Position numbers and translations under genes: made by a program
Notes under the pieces: model-generated
What the model was told of the DNA's origin: nothing
Database searches by the model: none
The model's input: the letters and a program-made list of their open reading frames with translations, nothing else
Origin: ZC4RG19 sp017577565
Lineage (GTDB): Bacteria > Actinomycetota > Acidimicrobiia > Acidimicrobiales > VFJN01
Length of the DNA stretch: 22,683 nt
Direction of reading: 5' to 3'
NCBI GenBank assembly: GCA_047459075.1
Contig: VSCH01000048.1
Location: forward strand, 1 to 22,683
Shown here: one piece after another, positions 15,571-22,599 of the stretch
How positions within the stretch are numbered: position 1 is the stretch's first letter
Layout of the letters: every line of letters begins with the position of its first letter

Positions 15571-15953
15571 GCGCCGTGTACGAGGTCGGGACGTCGGTCG
15601 AGGTGCGGGCGCTGCACGTGATGCCGGGCGTGGAGGGGCCCGAGGGCGAGCTCCACGCCCACGACTACCGGCTGGAGGTCGTCGTCGGCCGCTCCGACCT
15701 CGACGACCGGGGCATGGTCTGCGACCTCGACCTGCTCGACGAGGCGCTCACCCAGGTCGCCGACCGCCTGCGCGACCGCGACCTCGAGGCCATCCGGCCG
15801 CCCTCGGCCGAGGCCGTGACCGTCGAGGTGTTCGCCAAGTGGCTGCACGACGAGCTGGCCGACACCGTCGCCGCCGGCGGCGGCCACCACCTCGCCGTGC
15901 GGGTGTGGGAGTCGCCCACCGCCTTCGGGGGCTTCGCCGCACCCGTCACCTGA
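15567..15953 (+). CDS. 6-pyruvoyltetrahydropterin synthase/QueD-family protein, catalytic residues altered
   Basis: This encodes 128 aa; GTG 15567 overlaps the previous stop by 4 nt. The family's zinc histidines are present (His17 in RALHVMPG; His30 and His32 in ELHAHDYRLEV), as is the pterin-anchoring Glu115 (VRVWESPTAFGG). The catalytic Cys four residues before the His pair is Glu26. The LDHxxLN motif with the Asp-His dyad reads LRDRDLE (68-74), so Asp and His are lost. It is therefore unlikely to be an ordinary QueD or PTPS. Glu-for-Cys recalls the PTPS-III class, but there the Glu sits one residue later. It may act on a related pteridine or pyrimidine product of the neighbouring GCH II fusion, or merely bind it (inference). 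Confidence 0.85.
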   Translation: MSAVYEVGTSVEVRALHVMPGVEGPEGELHAHDYRLEVVVGRSDLDDRGMVCDLDLLDEALTQVADRLRDRDLEAIRPPSAEAVTVEVFAKWLHDELADTVAAGGGHHLAVRVWESPTAFGGFAAPVT

Positions 15954-15983
15954 CCGGCCGCCCGGGCCGGGCGGCCGCCGCGC

Positions 15984-17018
15984 ATGCTCGTCGCCTCCCT
16001 CCTGACGCTCGGCTCACCCGACCAGCTGACCGGCGGTTACCTCTACCACCGGCGGCTCGCCGAGCTGGCGCCCCGCCACGGGGCGCGCCTCGACCTCGTG
16101 CCGCTGCCGGCGCTGCCGTTCCCCCTCCCCGCCGCGGCCGCGGGGCGGGTGCTGCGCCGGGTCGCCGGCAGCGACGTCGTCGTGGTCGACAGCATCGCCG
16201 CCGCCTTCCTCGCCCCCTGGCGGGTCGGCCCGCCGCTCGTGGGCTCGCTCCACCAGCCGCCCGGCGGCATCGACCACGGCCCCGCCCGCCGTCGGGTCCA
16301 GGCCGCGCTCGACCGGGCCGTCTACCGTCGCTGCGCCCTGCTCGTGCTGGCCAGCGAGACCCTGGCCGACGGCCTGCCGGCCGTGCCCACGCAGGTCGTG
16401 CGCCCCGGCCGCGACGTCGCCCCGGCGCCGGGCGGGCCACCGGAGGACCTCCGCCGGGGCCGGCGGGTGGCGCTGCTCTGCGTCGGCAACTGGGTCGAGC
16501 GGAAGGGGACGCTCGACCTGCTCGAGGCCCTGGCGCTGCTGCCGCCGGACGCGGCCACCCTGCACCTGGTCGGGCGGACCGACGTCGACCCCCGCTACGC
16601 GGCGCGGGTCGAGCGACGGATCGCCCGGGGAGACCTGGCCGGGCGCGTCGTCGTCCACGGGCCGGTCGCCCGGGAGCGGGTGGCGCAGCTCTACCGGTCG
16701 GCCGACGTCTTCGTCCTGCCCAGCTACCGCGAGCCCTACGGCACGGTCTACGGCGAGGCCATGGCGGCCGGGCTGCCGGTGGTCGGCTGGCGGGCGGGCA
16801 ACCTGCCGAACCTCGCCCGGGACGGACGCAAGGGCCTGATCGTCGAGCCGGGTGACCGGGCCGCGCTGGCGGCCGCGCTCGGCCGGCTCGCCGGCGACCC
16901 CGAGCTGCGCCGCCGGCTGGGCAGGGCCGCCGCCGAGCGGGCGGCGGCCCTGCCCACGTGGGACGAGACCACCGCCCGCTTCGTCGAGCTGCTGGCCGCG
17001 GTGCGCGACACCGGCTGA
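15984..17018 (+). CDS. GT4-family glycosyltransferase
   Basis: This encodes 344 aa with two Rossmann domains. The N-terminal acceptor domain has LTGGYLYHRRLAELAPRHG (15-33), the glycine-rich loop of GT4 enzymes. The C-terminal donor domain begins LLCVGNWVERKGTLDLLEAL and contains the E-x7-E motif EPYGTVYGE (250-258), followed by MAAGLPVVGWRAGNLPNL. GT4 enzymes transfer a sugar from a nucleotide-sugar with retention; the donor and acceptor here are unknown. ATG 15984 lies 30 bp after the PTPS-like gene, so it is the third gene of that operon. A hairpin follows the stop. Context suggests glycosylation of the operon's product, but a lipid acceptor is also possible. Confidence 0.88.
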   Translation: MLVASLLTLGSPDQLTGGYLYHRRLAELAPRHGARLDLVPLPALPFPLPAAAAGRVLRRVAGSDVVVVDSIAAAFLAPWRVGPPLVGSLHQPPGGIDHGPARRRVQAALDRAVYRRCALLVLASETLADGLPAVPTQVVRPGRDVAPAPGGPPEDLRRGRRVALLCVGNWVERKGTLDLLEALALLPPDAATLHLVGRTDVDPRYAARVERRIARGDLAGRVVVHGPVARERVAQLYRSADVFVLPSYREPYGTVYGEAMAAGLPVVGWRAGNLPNLARDGRKGLIVEPGDRAALAAALGRLAGDPELRRRLGRAAAERAAALPTWDETTARFVELLAAVRDTG

Positions 17019-17052
17019 ACCCCGGGGAGAAGGGGCCGGCCGGCGGCCGGGG

Positions 17053-17085
17053 CCGCACCGCGGGGCCCGCCACCCCGCGGTGCGG
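17053..17085. terminator. 13-bp hairpin between convergent genes
   Basis: CCGCACCGCGGGG (17053-17065) pairs perfectly with CCCCGCGGTGCGG (17073-17085) across a 7-nt loop. It ends exactly where the small acidic gene's stop codon begins, and it can serve both converging transcripts. Confidence 0.7.
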
Positions 17086-17295
17086 TCAGGCCCCGGTCCC
17101 CCGCGTCGGCGCCCGACCGAGCCCGTCCGGGCCGGTCTCGGCGCCGTCGTGGTCCTCGAGCAGGTCCTCGACGAACTCGGCCACCGCCCGCACGACGTCC
17201 TCGTCGTCGAGCGCGGGCGCCGCGGCCGCCCGACCCGGTCCGCCGCCGTCCGCCGCCGGGTCGTCGTCCGTCGAGTGCTCGTCCTGGGGGATCAC
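17086..17295 (-). CDS. Small acidic protein, 69 aa
   Basis: Residues 1-30 are acidic and flexible (MIPQDEHSTDDDPAADGG). Residues 31-52 form one predicted amphipathic acidic helix (LDDEDVVRAVAEFVEDLLEDHDG), and the tail is Gly/Arg/Thr-rich. There is no cysteine, signal or membrane segment, and I recognise no family. The frame extends to GTG 17304, but I chose GTG 17295 because TACGGT ends 7 nt before it. An inverted repeat nearly identical to the one upstream of the neighbouring LuxR-type regulator lies 36-52 nt further up. That shared promoter architecture is the best evidence that this is a gene. A role as effector, anti-activator or small partner of the regulator is speculation. Confidence 0.58.
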   Translation of the reverse strand: MIPQDEHSTDDDPAADGGGPGRAAAAPALDDEDVVRAVAEFVEDLLEDHDGAETGPDGLGRAPTRGTGA

Positions 17296-17302
17296 CGCAC
17301 GC

Positions 17303-17308
17303 ACCGTA
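17303..17308 (-). promoter_or_regulatory. Candidate leaderless -10 box for the small acidic gene
   Basis: The minus strand reads TACGGT followed by 7 nt and GTG 17295. Its upstream edge is 31 bp from the centre of the inverted-repeat element at 17331-17347. Confidence 0.45.
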
Positions 17309-17330
17309 CGGGCGGCCGCGGCCGGTGTCG

Positions 17331-17347
17331 TCCGTAGCGCCTACGTA
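17331..17347. promoter_or_regulatory. Putative operator A (CGTAG-N3-CTACG inverted repeat)
   Basis: The plus strand reads TCCGTAGCGCCTACGTA, with the perfect inverted repeat CGTAG-CGC-CTACG at 17333-17345. It matches operator B (20026-20042, minus strand) at 16 of 17 positions. Its centre is about 44 bp upstream of GTG 17295, the position expected for a LuxR-type activator site. Confidence 0.6.
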
Positions 17348-17376
17348 GCTGGCGTCCCGGCGGGCGGTCGGCCCCC

Positions 17377-19992
17377 TCAGCCCTCCAGACCCAGCGCCGC
17401 CGCCAGCTCACGGCGGCCGGTGATCTGCAGCTTGCGGTAGATGCGGTGCAGGTGCGTGTCGACGGTGCGCACGGACAGGAAGAGGGTCTCGGCGATCTCC
17501 GCGCTCGTGCGGCCGCGGGCCGCCAGGAGCGCGACCTCGCGCTCACGGGCGGTCAGCTCCTCCCCCGCCCCCAGGAGGGGCTCGAGCGCCGGCGACACCG
17601 GCCGGCCGCACGCCTGCAGCAGCTCGTCGGCCCGCCGGGCCGAGGCCGCCGCCGACGCGCCCCTCCCGGCCCGCCGGTGGGCGTTGGCCGCCGACCGGTG
17701 GGCCTCGGCGGCCAGCAGGTCGGCCCCCATCGCCTCGAGCTCGGCGGCCACCGCCGCCAGGCCGGCGGCGTCGTCGCCGGCCCGGGCCCGGGCGTGGCGG
17801 GCGGCGGTGGCGGCGAAGGGCCCGTCGACGACGGCGGCCAGGCGCTCCAGCGCCTCGACGGCCTCCTCGGCCCGCCCGAGGCGCACGACCGCGTGCAGCA
17901 GCTCGACCGCCAGCGGCTTGGCCGCCTGCTCGACGACGAGGGCGAGGTTGAGGCACCGCTGCGCGGCCTCCCCCACCTGGCCGTGGGCGGCGAGGGCCCA
18001 CGAGCGGGACAGCTCGATGTAGGGCAGCGTGCGGGCCCCCCGCTGGGGGTCGGCGGCGAAGGCGGCGTCCGCGGCCGCCAGGGCCTCGTCGGCCGTCTCC
18101 AGGTCGCCGGCGAACACCGCGGCCCGGGCCCGCATGGCCTCGGCGAGGGGGCGCTGGCCGAACCAGTCGGCCTCCGCCAGGGCCCGCGAGCTGCGCTCGA
18201 GCTCGGCCAGCGCCCGGGCGGCCCGGCCCCGGGCCAGCAGCGCGCCGCCCCGGAACCCGGCGAGGATGCCCCGCAGCGACGGCGGCGGCCGCTCGATGCG
18301 CAGCCCCAGGTCGTCGGCGGTGAACTCGTCGAGCTCACGGGCACGGCCGGCCCAGTACAGGGACTGGAAGCGGGCCATGCGCAGCTGCAGCTCGCCGTAG
18401 GGGACGTCGCGCCGGTGGCGGCGGGCGGCGGCGTACAGCTCGGGGGTGAGCAGGGACAGCGACTCGTCGGGGCGGCCCTGCGAGCCCCGCACGGAGACGG
18501 CCACGGACACCGCCCGGACCCGGGCGCTCTCCGGCGTGCCCGGCGCGGCCACCAGCTGGTCGGCGATCTCGCCGGCCTCGGGCAGCCGCATCATGAACAT
18601 CAGCATCTGGGCCAGCACCGAGCGGCACTCGCCCTGCCAGGCCGGGTGGCCGGCCAGGTCGCGGTCGGCCTCCCGCAGCACGGCCTCGGCCTCCGCCGAC
18701 CGGTCGAGGTGGAGGAACAGGCCGCTGGCCCGGGCGATCGCCACCTGGGCGACGAGCTCGGGGTCGTCGGGCTGCAGCTCGGCCAGCACCTCGACGGCCT
18801 CCTGCGGTCGCCCCTGGCCGGTGAGCGCCTCGGCGAGCACGAGGCCGGCCTCGGCGCGGGCCGTGCCCCCGGCGGCGAGGGCGAGCCGCTCGGCCAGCGC
18901 GTGGTCGAGGCGGCCCAGCGCCTCGCGGCCGAGCGCCAGCAGCTGCTCGGCGTCGCCCGGCGCGCCGGACTCGAGGCGCCAGGTGGCGACCCGCAGCCGG
19001 TCGACCGTGTCGAGGTCGCCGACCGCCTCGACGAGGTCCCGCAGGATCGCCCGGCGGCGGGTGCGGGGCAGGTCGTCGGCGATGACCTCGCCGTAGAGCG
19101 GGTGCGCCACCTGCACGACCGCGCCGTCGCCGACGACCTCGACGAGCCCCCGGCGCTCCAGCTCCTCGACGTCGTCGGGGTCGGCGAGCCGCTCGGCCGC
19201 CGCCAGCGGCACCTGCTCGCCGACGGCGACGATCTCGAGCGCGGCCCGGGGGCCGGGGTCGAGCAGCCGCAGGCGCTCCTCGACGAGCTCGCGCAGCCGG
19301 GCGAGGTGGCCCTCCGGCAGGCGGACGGGCCCGGCGGCGCCGCTCGCGCGCCGCTCCACGGCGGCGGTCACGAGCTCGCGCACGAACAGCGCGTTGCCGC
19401 GGCTCAGCTCCCAGATCCGGTCGAGCAGCGACGCCGGCACGTCCTCGCCCACGACCTGGAGCACGAGCTCCTCGGTGGCGGCCCGGTCGAGCGGACCGAT
19501 GTCGAGCCGGGTGAGCAGGTCGTCCTTCCACAGCGCGACGAGCCCGGGCGGCAGCGGCTCACCGGTCCGCACGCTGACGAGCAGCCGGGCGGAGGACTGC
19601 GTGGCCACGAGGTGCAGCAGGGCGACCGAGGTGTCGTCGAGCAGGTGGGCGTCGTCGACCGCCAGCAGGAACGGGCCGGTGCCGGCCCGGGCGTCGAGGC
19701 GGGCGAGGGCGAGGTGCAGGAGGTCGTCGTGGTTGCGGGCGGCCGCGTCCGGCGCCAGGAGGTGTGCGAACGAGCCGAGCTGGATCTGGCGGGCCGCCTC
19801 GGTCGCCCGCACCCACTCGACCGCCATCCCGTCCCGGCGGCAGCCCTCGACGGCCTCGGCGATGAGCCGGGTCTTGCCGACGCCCGGCTCGCCGAAGACG
19901 GCGACGCCACGGGGGCCTCCGGTCGAGGCCAGCGTGCGTCGCACGGTGGCGAGCTCGGCGTCACGGCCCACCAGCGGCCAGCGTGCGAACAC
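17377..19992 (-). CDS. LuxR-family ATPase transcriptional regulator (LAL/STAND type), second copy
   Basis: This encodes 871 aa from GTG 19992 (VFARWPLVGRDAELATV); the frame is open to 20097, but that stretch contains the operator and has no start signal. The ATPase domain has LVGRDAE (7-13), a standard P-loop GEPGVGKT (34-41) and Walker B FLLAVDDAHLL (108-118). A long helical, TPR-like middle follows. The C-terminal LuxR helix-turn-helix (about 813-871) contains LTAREREVALLAARGRTSAEIAE and RTVDTHLHRIYRKLQI. TACGAT ends 6 nt before the GTG, and an inverted repeat is centred 42 bp upstream, the classic distance for LuxR-type activation. It is unlike the 921-aa regulator at 3569-6334 in keeping the Walker Lys. 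Likely targets are itself and the small acidic gene downstream. Confidence 0.9.
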   Translation of the reverse strand: MFARWPLVGRDAELATVRRTLASTGGPRGVAVFGEPGVGKTRLIAEAVEGCRRDGMAVEWVRATEAARQIQLGSFAHLLAPDAAARNHDDLLHLALARLDARAGTGPFLLAVDDAHLLDDTSVALLHLVATQSSARLLVSVRTGEPLPPGLVALWKDDLLTRLDIGPLDRAATEELVLQVVGEDVPASLLDRIWELSRGNALFVRELVTAAVERRASGAAGPVRLPEGHLARLRELVEERLRLLDPGPRAALEIVAVGEQVPLAAAERLADPDDVEELERRGLVEVVGDGAVVQVAHPLYGEVIADDLPRTRRRAILRDLVEAVGDLDTVDRLRVATWRLESGAPGDAEQLLALGREALGRLDHALAERLALAAGGTARAEAGLVLAEALTGQGRPQEAVEVLAELQPDDPELVAQVAIARASGLFLHLDRSAEAEAVLREADRDLAGHPAWQGECRSVLAQMLMFMMRLPEAGEIADQLVAAPGTPESARVRAVSVAVSVRGSQGRPDESLSLLTPELYAAARRHRRDVPYGELQLRMARFQSLYWAGRARELDEFTADDLGLRIERPPPSLRGILAGFRGGALLARGRAARALAELERSSRALAEADWFGQRPLAEAMRARAAVFAGDLETADEALAAADAAFAADPQRGARTLPYIELSRSWALAAHGQVGEAAQRCLNLALVVEQAAKPLAVELLHAVVRLGRAEEAVEALERLAAVVDGPFAATAARHARARAGDDAAGLAAVAAELEAMGADLLAAEAHRSAANAHRRAGRGASAAASARRADELLQACGRPVSPALEPLLGAGEELTAREREVALLAARGRTSAEIAETLFLSVRTVDTHLHRIYRKLQITGRRELAAALGLEG

Positions 19993-19998
19993 GAACGG

Positions 19999-20004
19999 AT
20001 CGTA
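19999..20004 (-). promoter_or_regulatory. Candidate leaderless -10 box for the second LuxR-type regulator
   Basis: The minus strand reads TACGAT, then 6 nt, then GTG 19992. There is no Shine-Dalgarno sequence. The spacing to operator B (30 bp from the box edge to its centre) nearly equals that at the small acidic gene. Confidence 0.5.
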
Positions 20005-20025
20005 CCGACCGGGGCGGCCGGGAAT

Positions 20026-20042
20026 TACGTAGTCGCTACGGA
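20026..20042. promoter_or_regulatory. Putative operator B (CGTAG-N3-CTACG inverted repeat)
   Basis: The plus strand reads TACGTAGTCGCTACGGA, with the perfect repeat CGTAG-TCG-CTACG at 20028-20040. The reverse complement differs from operator A by one base in 17. It is centred 42 bp upstream of GTG 19992. A lone CGTAG half-site follows near 20063-20067. Confidence 0.62.
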
Positions 20043-20164
20043 TCCGGCCCCCTGCCCGGCTGCGTAGGTTCGGAGACCACGGCCGCGTCGTCCCCATCAG
20101 ACCGGCCGTGGTGCGGCGACGCCGTCGGAGGCCGGGCGGACCTCCGGCGGCCGCCAGGCGGCGC

Positions 20165-20222
20165 GGCGTCGCCCGCGGCGGGCGACGCCAGGCGCCACCG
20201 GAGGGCGTGCGGGGCCCTCCGG
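20165..20222 (-). terminator. Tandem hairpins downstream of the DUF1269-type gene
   Basis: One stem is GGCGTCGCCCG/CGGGCGACGCC (20165-20189, 11 bp, 3-nt loop). The other is CCGGAGGGC/GCCCTCCGG (20198-20222, 9 bp, 7-nt loop). Both follow the stop at 20236 on the minus strand. U tracts are absent. Confidence 0.6.
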
Positions 20223-20235
20223 GGCGCCCGCCCCC

Positions 20236-20814
20236 TCACGCCCCCTCGTCGGTCGGCTCGGCCCCGCCGGGGCCGGCGGCCGCCTCGGGGACGTCGCGCA
20301 GCGCGGCGTGCATGCGGTCGAGCCAGGCGGGGTCGAGGTTGGCGTAGACCAGGTGGGCGCCGGCGAAGCGCTCCAGCTCGCGCACCAGGGCGTCGACGTC
20401 GAGCTCCTCGACCAGCAGGACGAGCGTCGTCGTCCCCTCCTCGACGGCCTGGCGGAACCAGTCGACCCACTCGTCGCTGACCCCGTGGTCGATGATCTTG
20501 GCGGCGACGGCGCCGGTCCCGGCGCCCACGCCCGCCCCGACGATCCACCCCACCGGCCCGCCGAGGATGAGGCCGAAGAGGCCGGCCCAGAGGGCGCCCG
20601 ACAGGGCGCTGCGGCCGGTCTCGAGGTCGACCGTCTCGCGCACCATCGTGCGGCCCTGGTCGTCCTTGCTGACGAACACGGCGTCGAGGAGCCGGAGGTG
20701 GCCCTCCGACGCCAGCCTCGCGGCGGCCGTCAGGAACTCCTGGGCCCGGAAGGGGTCCCGGAACGAGATGCCGACCAGCGTGCGGGGCACCCCGCCCTCG
20801 TCGGTGGAGGTCAT
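20236..20814 (-). CDS. DUF1269-type membrane protein
   Basis: This encodes 192 aa from ATG 20814, with GAGGAT about 9 nt upstream; the longer open frame starting at 20868 lacks a site. The first 65 residues form an alpha/beta domain (RTLVGISFRDPFRAQEF, LRLLDAVFVSKDDQGR). Then comes a Gly-rich membrane hairpin (about 72-106: ALWAGLFGLILGGPVGWIVGAGVGAGTG). A second alpha/beta half follows (SDEWVDWFRQAVEEG, TTLVLLVEE). This layout, with the glycine hairpin in the middle, matches DUF1269 proteins, which are membrane-associated and of unknown function. The conserved IIDHGVSDEW after the hairpin is also typical. It stands alone, divergent from the peptidase gene across 194 bp. Confidence 0.85.
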   Translation of the reverse strand: MTSTDEGGVPRTLVGISFRDPFRAQEFLTAAARLASEGHLRLLDAVFVSKDDQGRTMVRETVDLETGRSALSGALWAGLFGLILGGPVGWIVGAGVGAGTGAVAAKIIDHGVSDEWVDWFRQAVEEGTTTLVLLVEELDVDALVRELERFAGAHLVYANLDPAWLDRMHAALRDVPEAAAGPGGAEPTDEGA

Positions 20815-20890
20815 GGCCGCGATCCTCGCACAGGGCCGGCGTGGCCGCCCGGGGCGGGCATCCCCCACGACCTGCGGACGTTGCGCTTAC

Positions 20891-20919
20891 GTGACAACCG
20901 ATGGCCGATTCGTTACATT
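20891..20919 (+). promoter_or_regulatory. Promoter of the M15 peptidase gene
   Basis: GTGACA (20891-20896), a 17-bp spacer and TACATT (20914-20919) form a good sigma-70-type promoter. This AT-richer patch stands out in the GC-rich gap 20815-21008. It predicts a leader of about 80 nt before GTG 21009; I see no riboswitch consensus in it. Confidence 0.6.
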
Positions 20920-21008
20920 CGCCGCCGCCCGCAGCGCCGCGGGCCACGGCCGGCCGGCCCGTCCGCCGCCGGTGCACGCAACGTCCGAGTCGAGCTGGGG
21001 AGCTTGGG

Positions 21009-22220
21009 GTGCGAGGGTTCAGCCGTCCCGCGCTGTGGAGAGGTCTCGTCGCCGCGGTCCTCGCCGCCGGCGCGCTCACCCCGGACGCCGCCGGGGCGCA
21101 GAGCGAGCCGTCGCCCGAGGAGCAGCTGGAGGACGTGCGCTCCCGGGCCGAGGCGGTGGCGGCGGAGATCGACGTGCTGGAGGCCGAGAGCGCCGAGATC
21201 GAGGAGGCCCTGGCCGCCATCCAGACCGAGATCGCCGGCCAGCAGGTCGTCGTCAACGCGGCCAACGACGCGTGGGCCTCGGCCGAGGCCGAGCTCGCGG
21301 CCTCGGAGGCCCGCATCGAGGAGCTGGAGGGGACGATCGCCGAGCTCGAGGTGATGGCCGACCAGCTGGTCGTCCAGGCCTTCACCGACCCGCCGATCAA
21401 CCACGCCCTCGAGGCGTTCAACGCCGAGACGCTGACCGACGCCACGGTCATGCGGGCCATCCTCGACGTCCAGTCCAAGGCCGACGCCGACGCGCTCGAG
21501 GCCCTCGACCAGGCCCGGGACGAGCTCGAGGAGGAGAAGGAGGTCAAGGAGCAGCTGGCGGCCGAGGCGGCCGAGAAGAAGGCCGAGGCCGACGCGGCGA
21601 TGGCCGAGCTGGAGGCCGCGCTGGCCGTCCAGGAGCAGTTCGCCACCGACGTCGAGGCCCGCCTCAACGCCAAGCTGGCCGAGGCCGAGGCCCTGGCGGC
21701 GGCCGACGCCGAGCTGTCCCGCCAGATCGCCGCCGAGCAGGCGGCGCTGGCCGCGGCGCTCCAGGCGTCGACGGCCCAGCCGGCGGCCGGCTCGTCGACG
21801 ATCACGCCGGCCCCCGGGGGCCTGGCCACCGTGACCTGCCCGGGCGGCGGCTCGATCACGGTCGCGGGGTCGATCGCCTCGAACGTCCAGCGGCTCCTGA
21901 ACGACGCCGCCGCCGACGGCATCCGGCTGTGCGGCGGCGGCTACCGGGACCCGCAGCAGCAGATCGAGCTGCGCAAGGCCCACTGCGGCACGTCGCAGTA
22001 CGCCATCTACGAGATGCCGTCGTCGCAGTGCAGCCCGCCGACCGCCCGCCCCGGCACGTCGATGCACGAGCAGGGCCTCGCGATCGACTTCACCTGCAAC
22101 GGCGGCGGGACGGTGAGCTCGGGCGACAGCTGCTTCCGGTGGCTGTCGGCCAACGCCGCCAGCTACGGGCTCTACAACCTGCCCAGCGAGCCCTGGCACT
22201 GGTCGACGAACGGCAACTGA
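21009..22220 (+). CDS. Secreted coiled-coil protein with M15/VanY-type D,D-carboxypeptidase domain
   Basis: This encodes 403 aa from GTG 21009. The signal peptide (FSRPALWRGLVAAVLAAGALTPDAAGA) probably ends after residue 30. Residues 37-255 are a long Ala/Glu coiled coil, like the regulatory coiled coils of cell-wall hydrolases. Residues 270-403 are the peptidase domain: zinc ligands His353 and Asp360 (SMHEQGLAIDF) and His397 with catalytic Glu394 (EPWHWS), the VanY/M15 pattern. It should cleave D-Ala-containing peptidoglycan stems outside the cell. Six cysteines (277, 308, 326, 341, 363, 375) in the catalytic domain suggest three disulfides, unusual for this fold. The open frame begins upstream of the promoter, so the early ATG at 20901 was rejected. 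No operon partner is seen. Confidence 0.9.
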   Translation: MRGFSRPALWRGLVAAVLAAGALTPDAAGAQSEPSPEEQLEDVRSRAEAVAAEIDVLEAESAEIEEALAAIQTEIAGQQVVVNAANDAWASAEAELAASEARIEELEGTIAELEVMADQLVVQAFTDPPINHALEAFNAETLTDATVMRAILDVQSKADADALEALDQARDELEEEKEVKEQLAAEAAEKKAEADAAMAELEAALAVQEQFATDVEARLNAKLAEAEALAAADAELSRQIAAEQAALAAALQASTAQPAAGSSTITPAPGGLATVTCPGGGSITVAGSIASNVQRLLNDAAADGIRLCGGGYRDPQQQIELRKAHCGTSQYAIYEMPSSQCSPPTARPGTSMHEQGLAIDFTCNGGGTVSSGDSCFRWLSANAASYGLYNLPSEPWHWSTNGN

Positions 22221-22271
22221 CCGCCGGCGCCACCGGGGGCCGGGCCGGCGCGGGCGCGGCGTCCAGGGCCG

Positions 22272-22298
22272 CCACCCGGGTCGGGCGCGGCCGGGTGG
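22272..22298. terminator. Weak hairpin between convergent genes
   Basis: CCACCCGG (22272-22279) pairs with CCGGGTGG (22291-22298) across an 11-nt loop, between the peptidase stop and the stop of the 36-aa gene. Confidence 0.4.
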
Positions 22299-22301
22299 GG
22301 A

Positions 22302-22412
22302 TCAGTCCCGGGTGGCGTCGGACGGGCTGACGAAGCCCAGCGCGATGCCGACCAGGGACACCAGCACCGCCACCCCCTTGACCAGGCGTGACCCAGCTCG
22401 CGTCTGCGACAT
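22302..22412 (-). CDS. 36-aa single-span membrane peptide
   Basis: It begins MSQTRAGSRLVKG, followed by one hydrophobic span, VAVLVSLVGIALGFV (14-28), and a short polar tail ending DATRD. The start is well supported by GGGGGAG 4-5 nt upstream of ATG 22412. With basic residues before the span the N-terminus should face the cytoplasm. It is too short for family recognition. The 248 bp to the next gene hold its promoter, which I cannot place with confidence, plus the palindrome at 22600. Confidence 0.5.
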   Translation of the reverse strand: MSQTRAGSRLVKGVAVLVSLVGIALGFVSPSDATRD

Positions 22413-22599
22413 CGGTCTCCCCCTTCGTCCCGATCGCGTCCCAGCCAGCGGCGCGCCGCGCGGCCATCGATAGTTGTCGCGCGGCCGCACTGCGTGGCGC
22501 AAGGGTCGATCGCGCCTCGGGAGCGCGTCGGCGCGGTCACACCCGGCGTCCACCCGGCGTGCGCCCCTGTGACGGGTCGCACGTTGCCCGGGCCAGACC

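Noticed and set aside
15567..15953. Calling the PTPS-like gene queD or PTPS-III
   Set aside because: The catalytic Cys and LDH motif are missing, and the Glu is one position away from the PTPS-III pattern. No queC, queE or queF is nearby.
17446..20067. An 873-codon plus-strand open frame opposite the second LuxR-type regulator
   Set aside because: Its composition is low-complexity Gly/Gln/Arg/His with no domain motif, whereas the minus strand has P-loop, Walker B and LuxR motifs.
20920..21008. Riboswitch (such as the cyclic-di-AMP type) in the leader of the cell-wall peptidase gene
   Set aside because: The leader is a short GC-rich stretch without the conserved motifs; only its promoter is supported.
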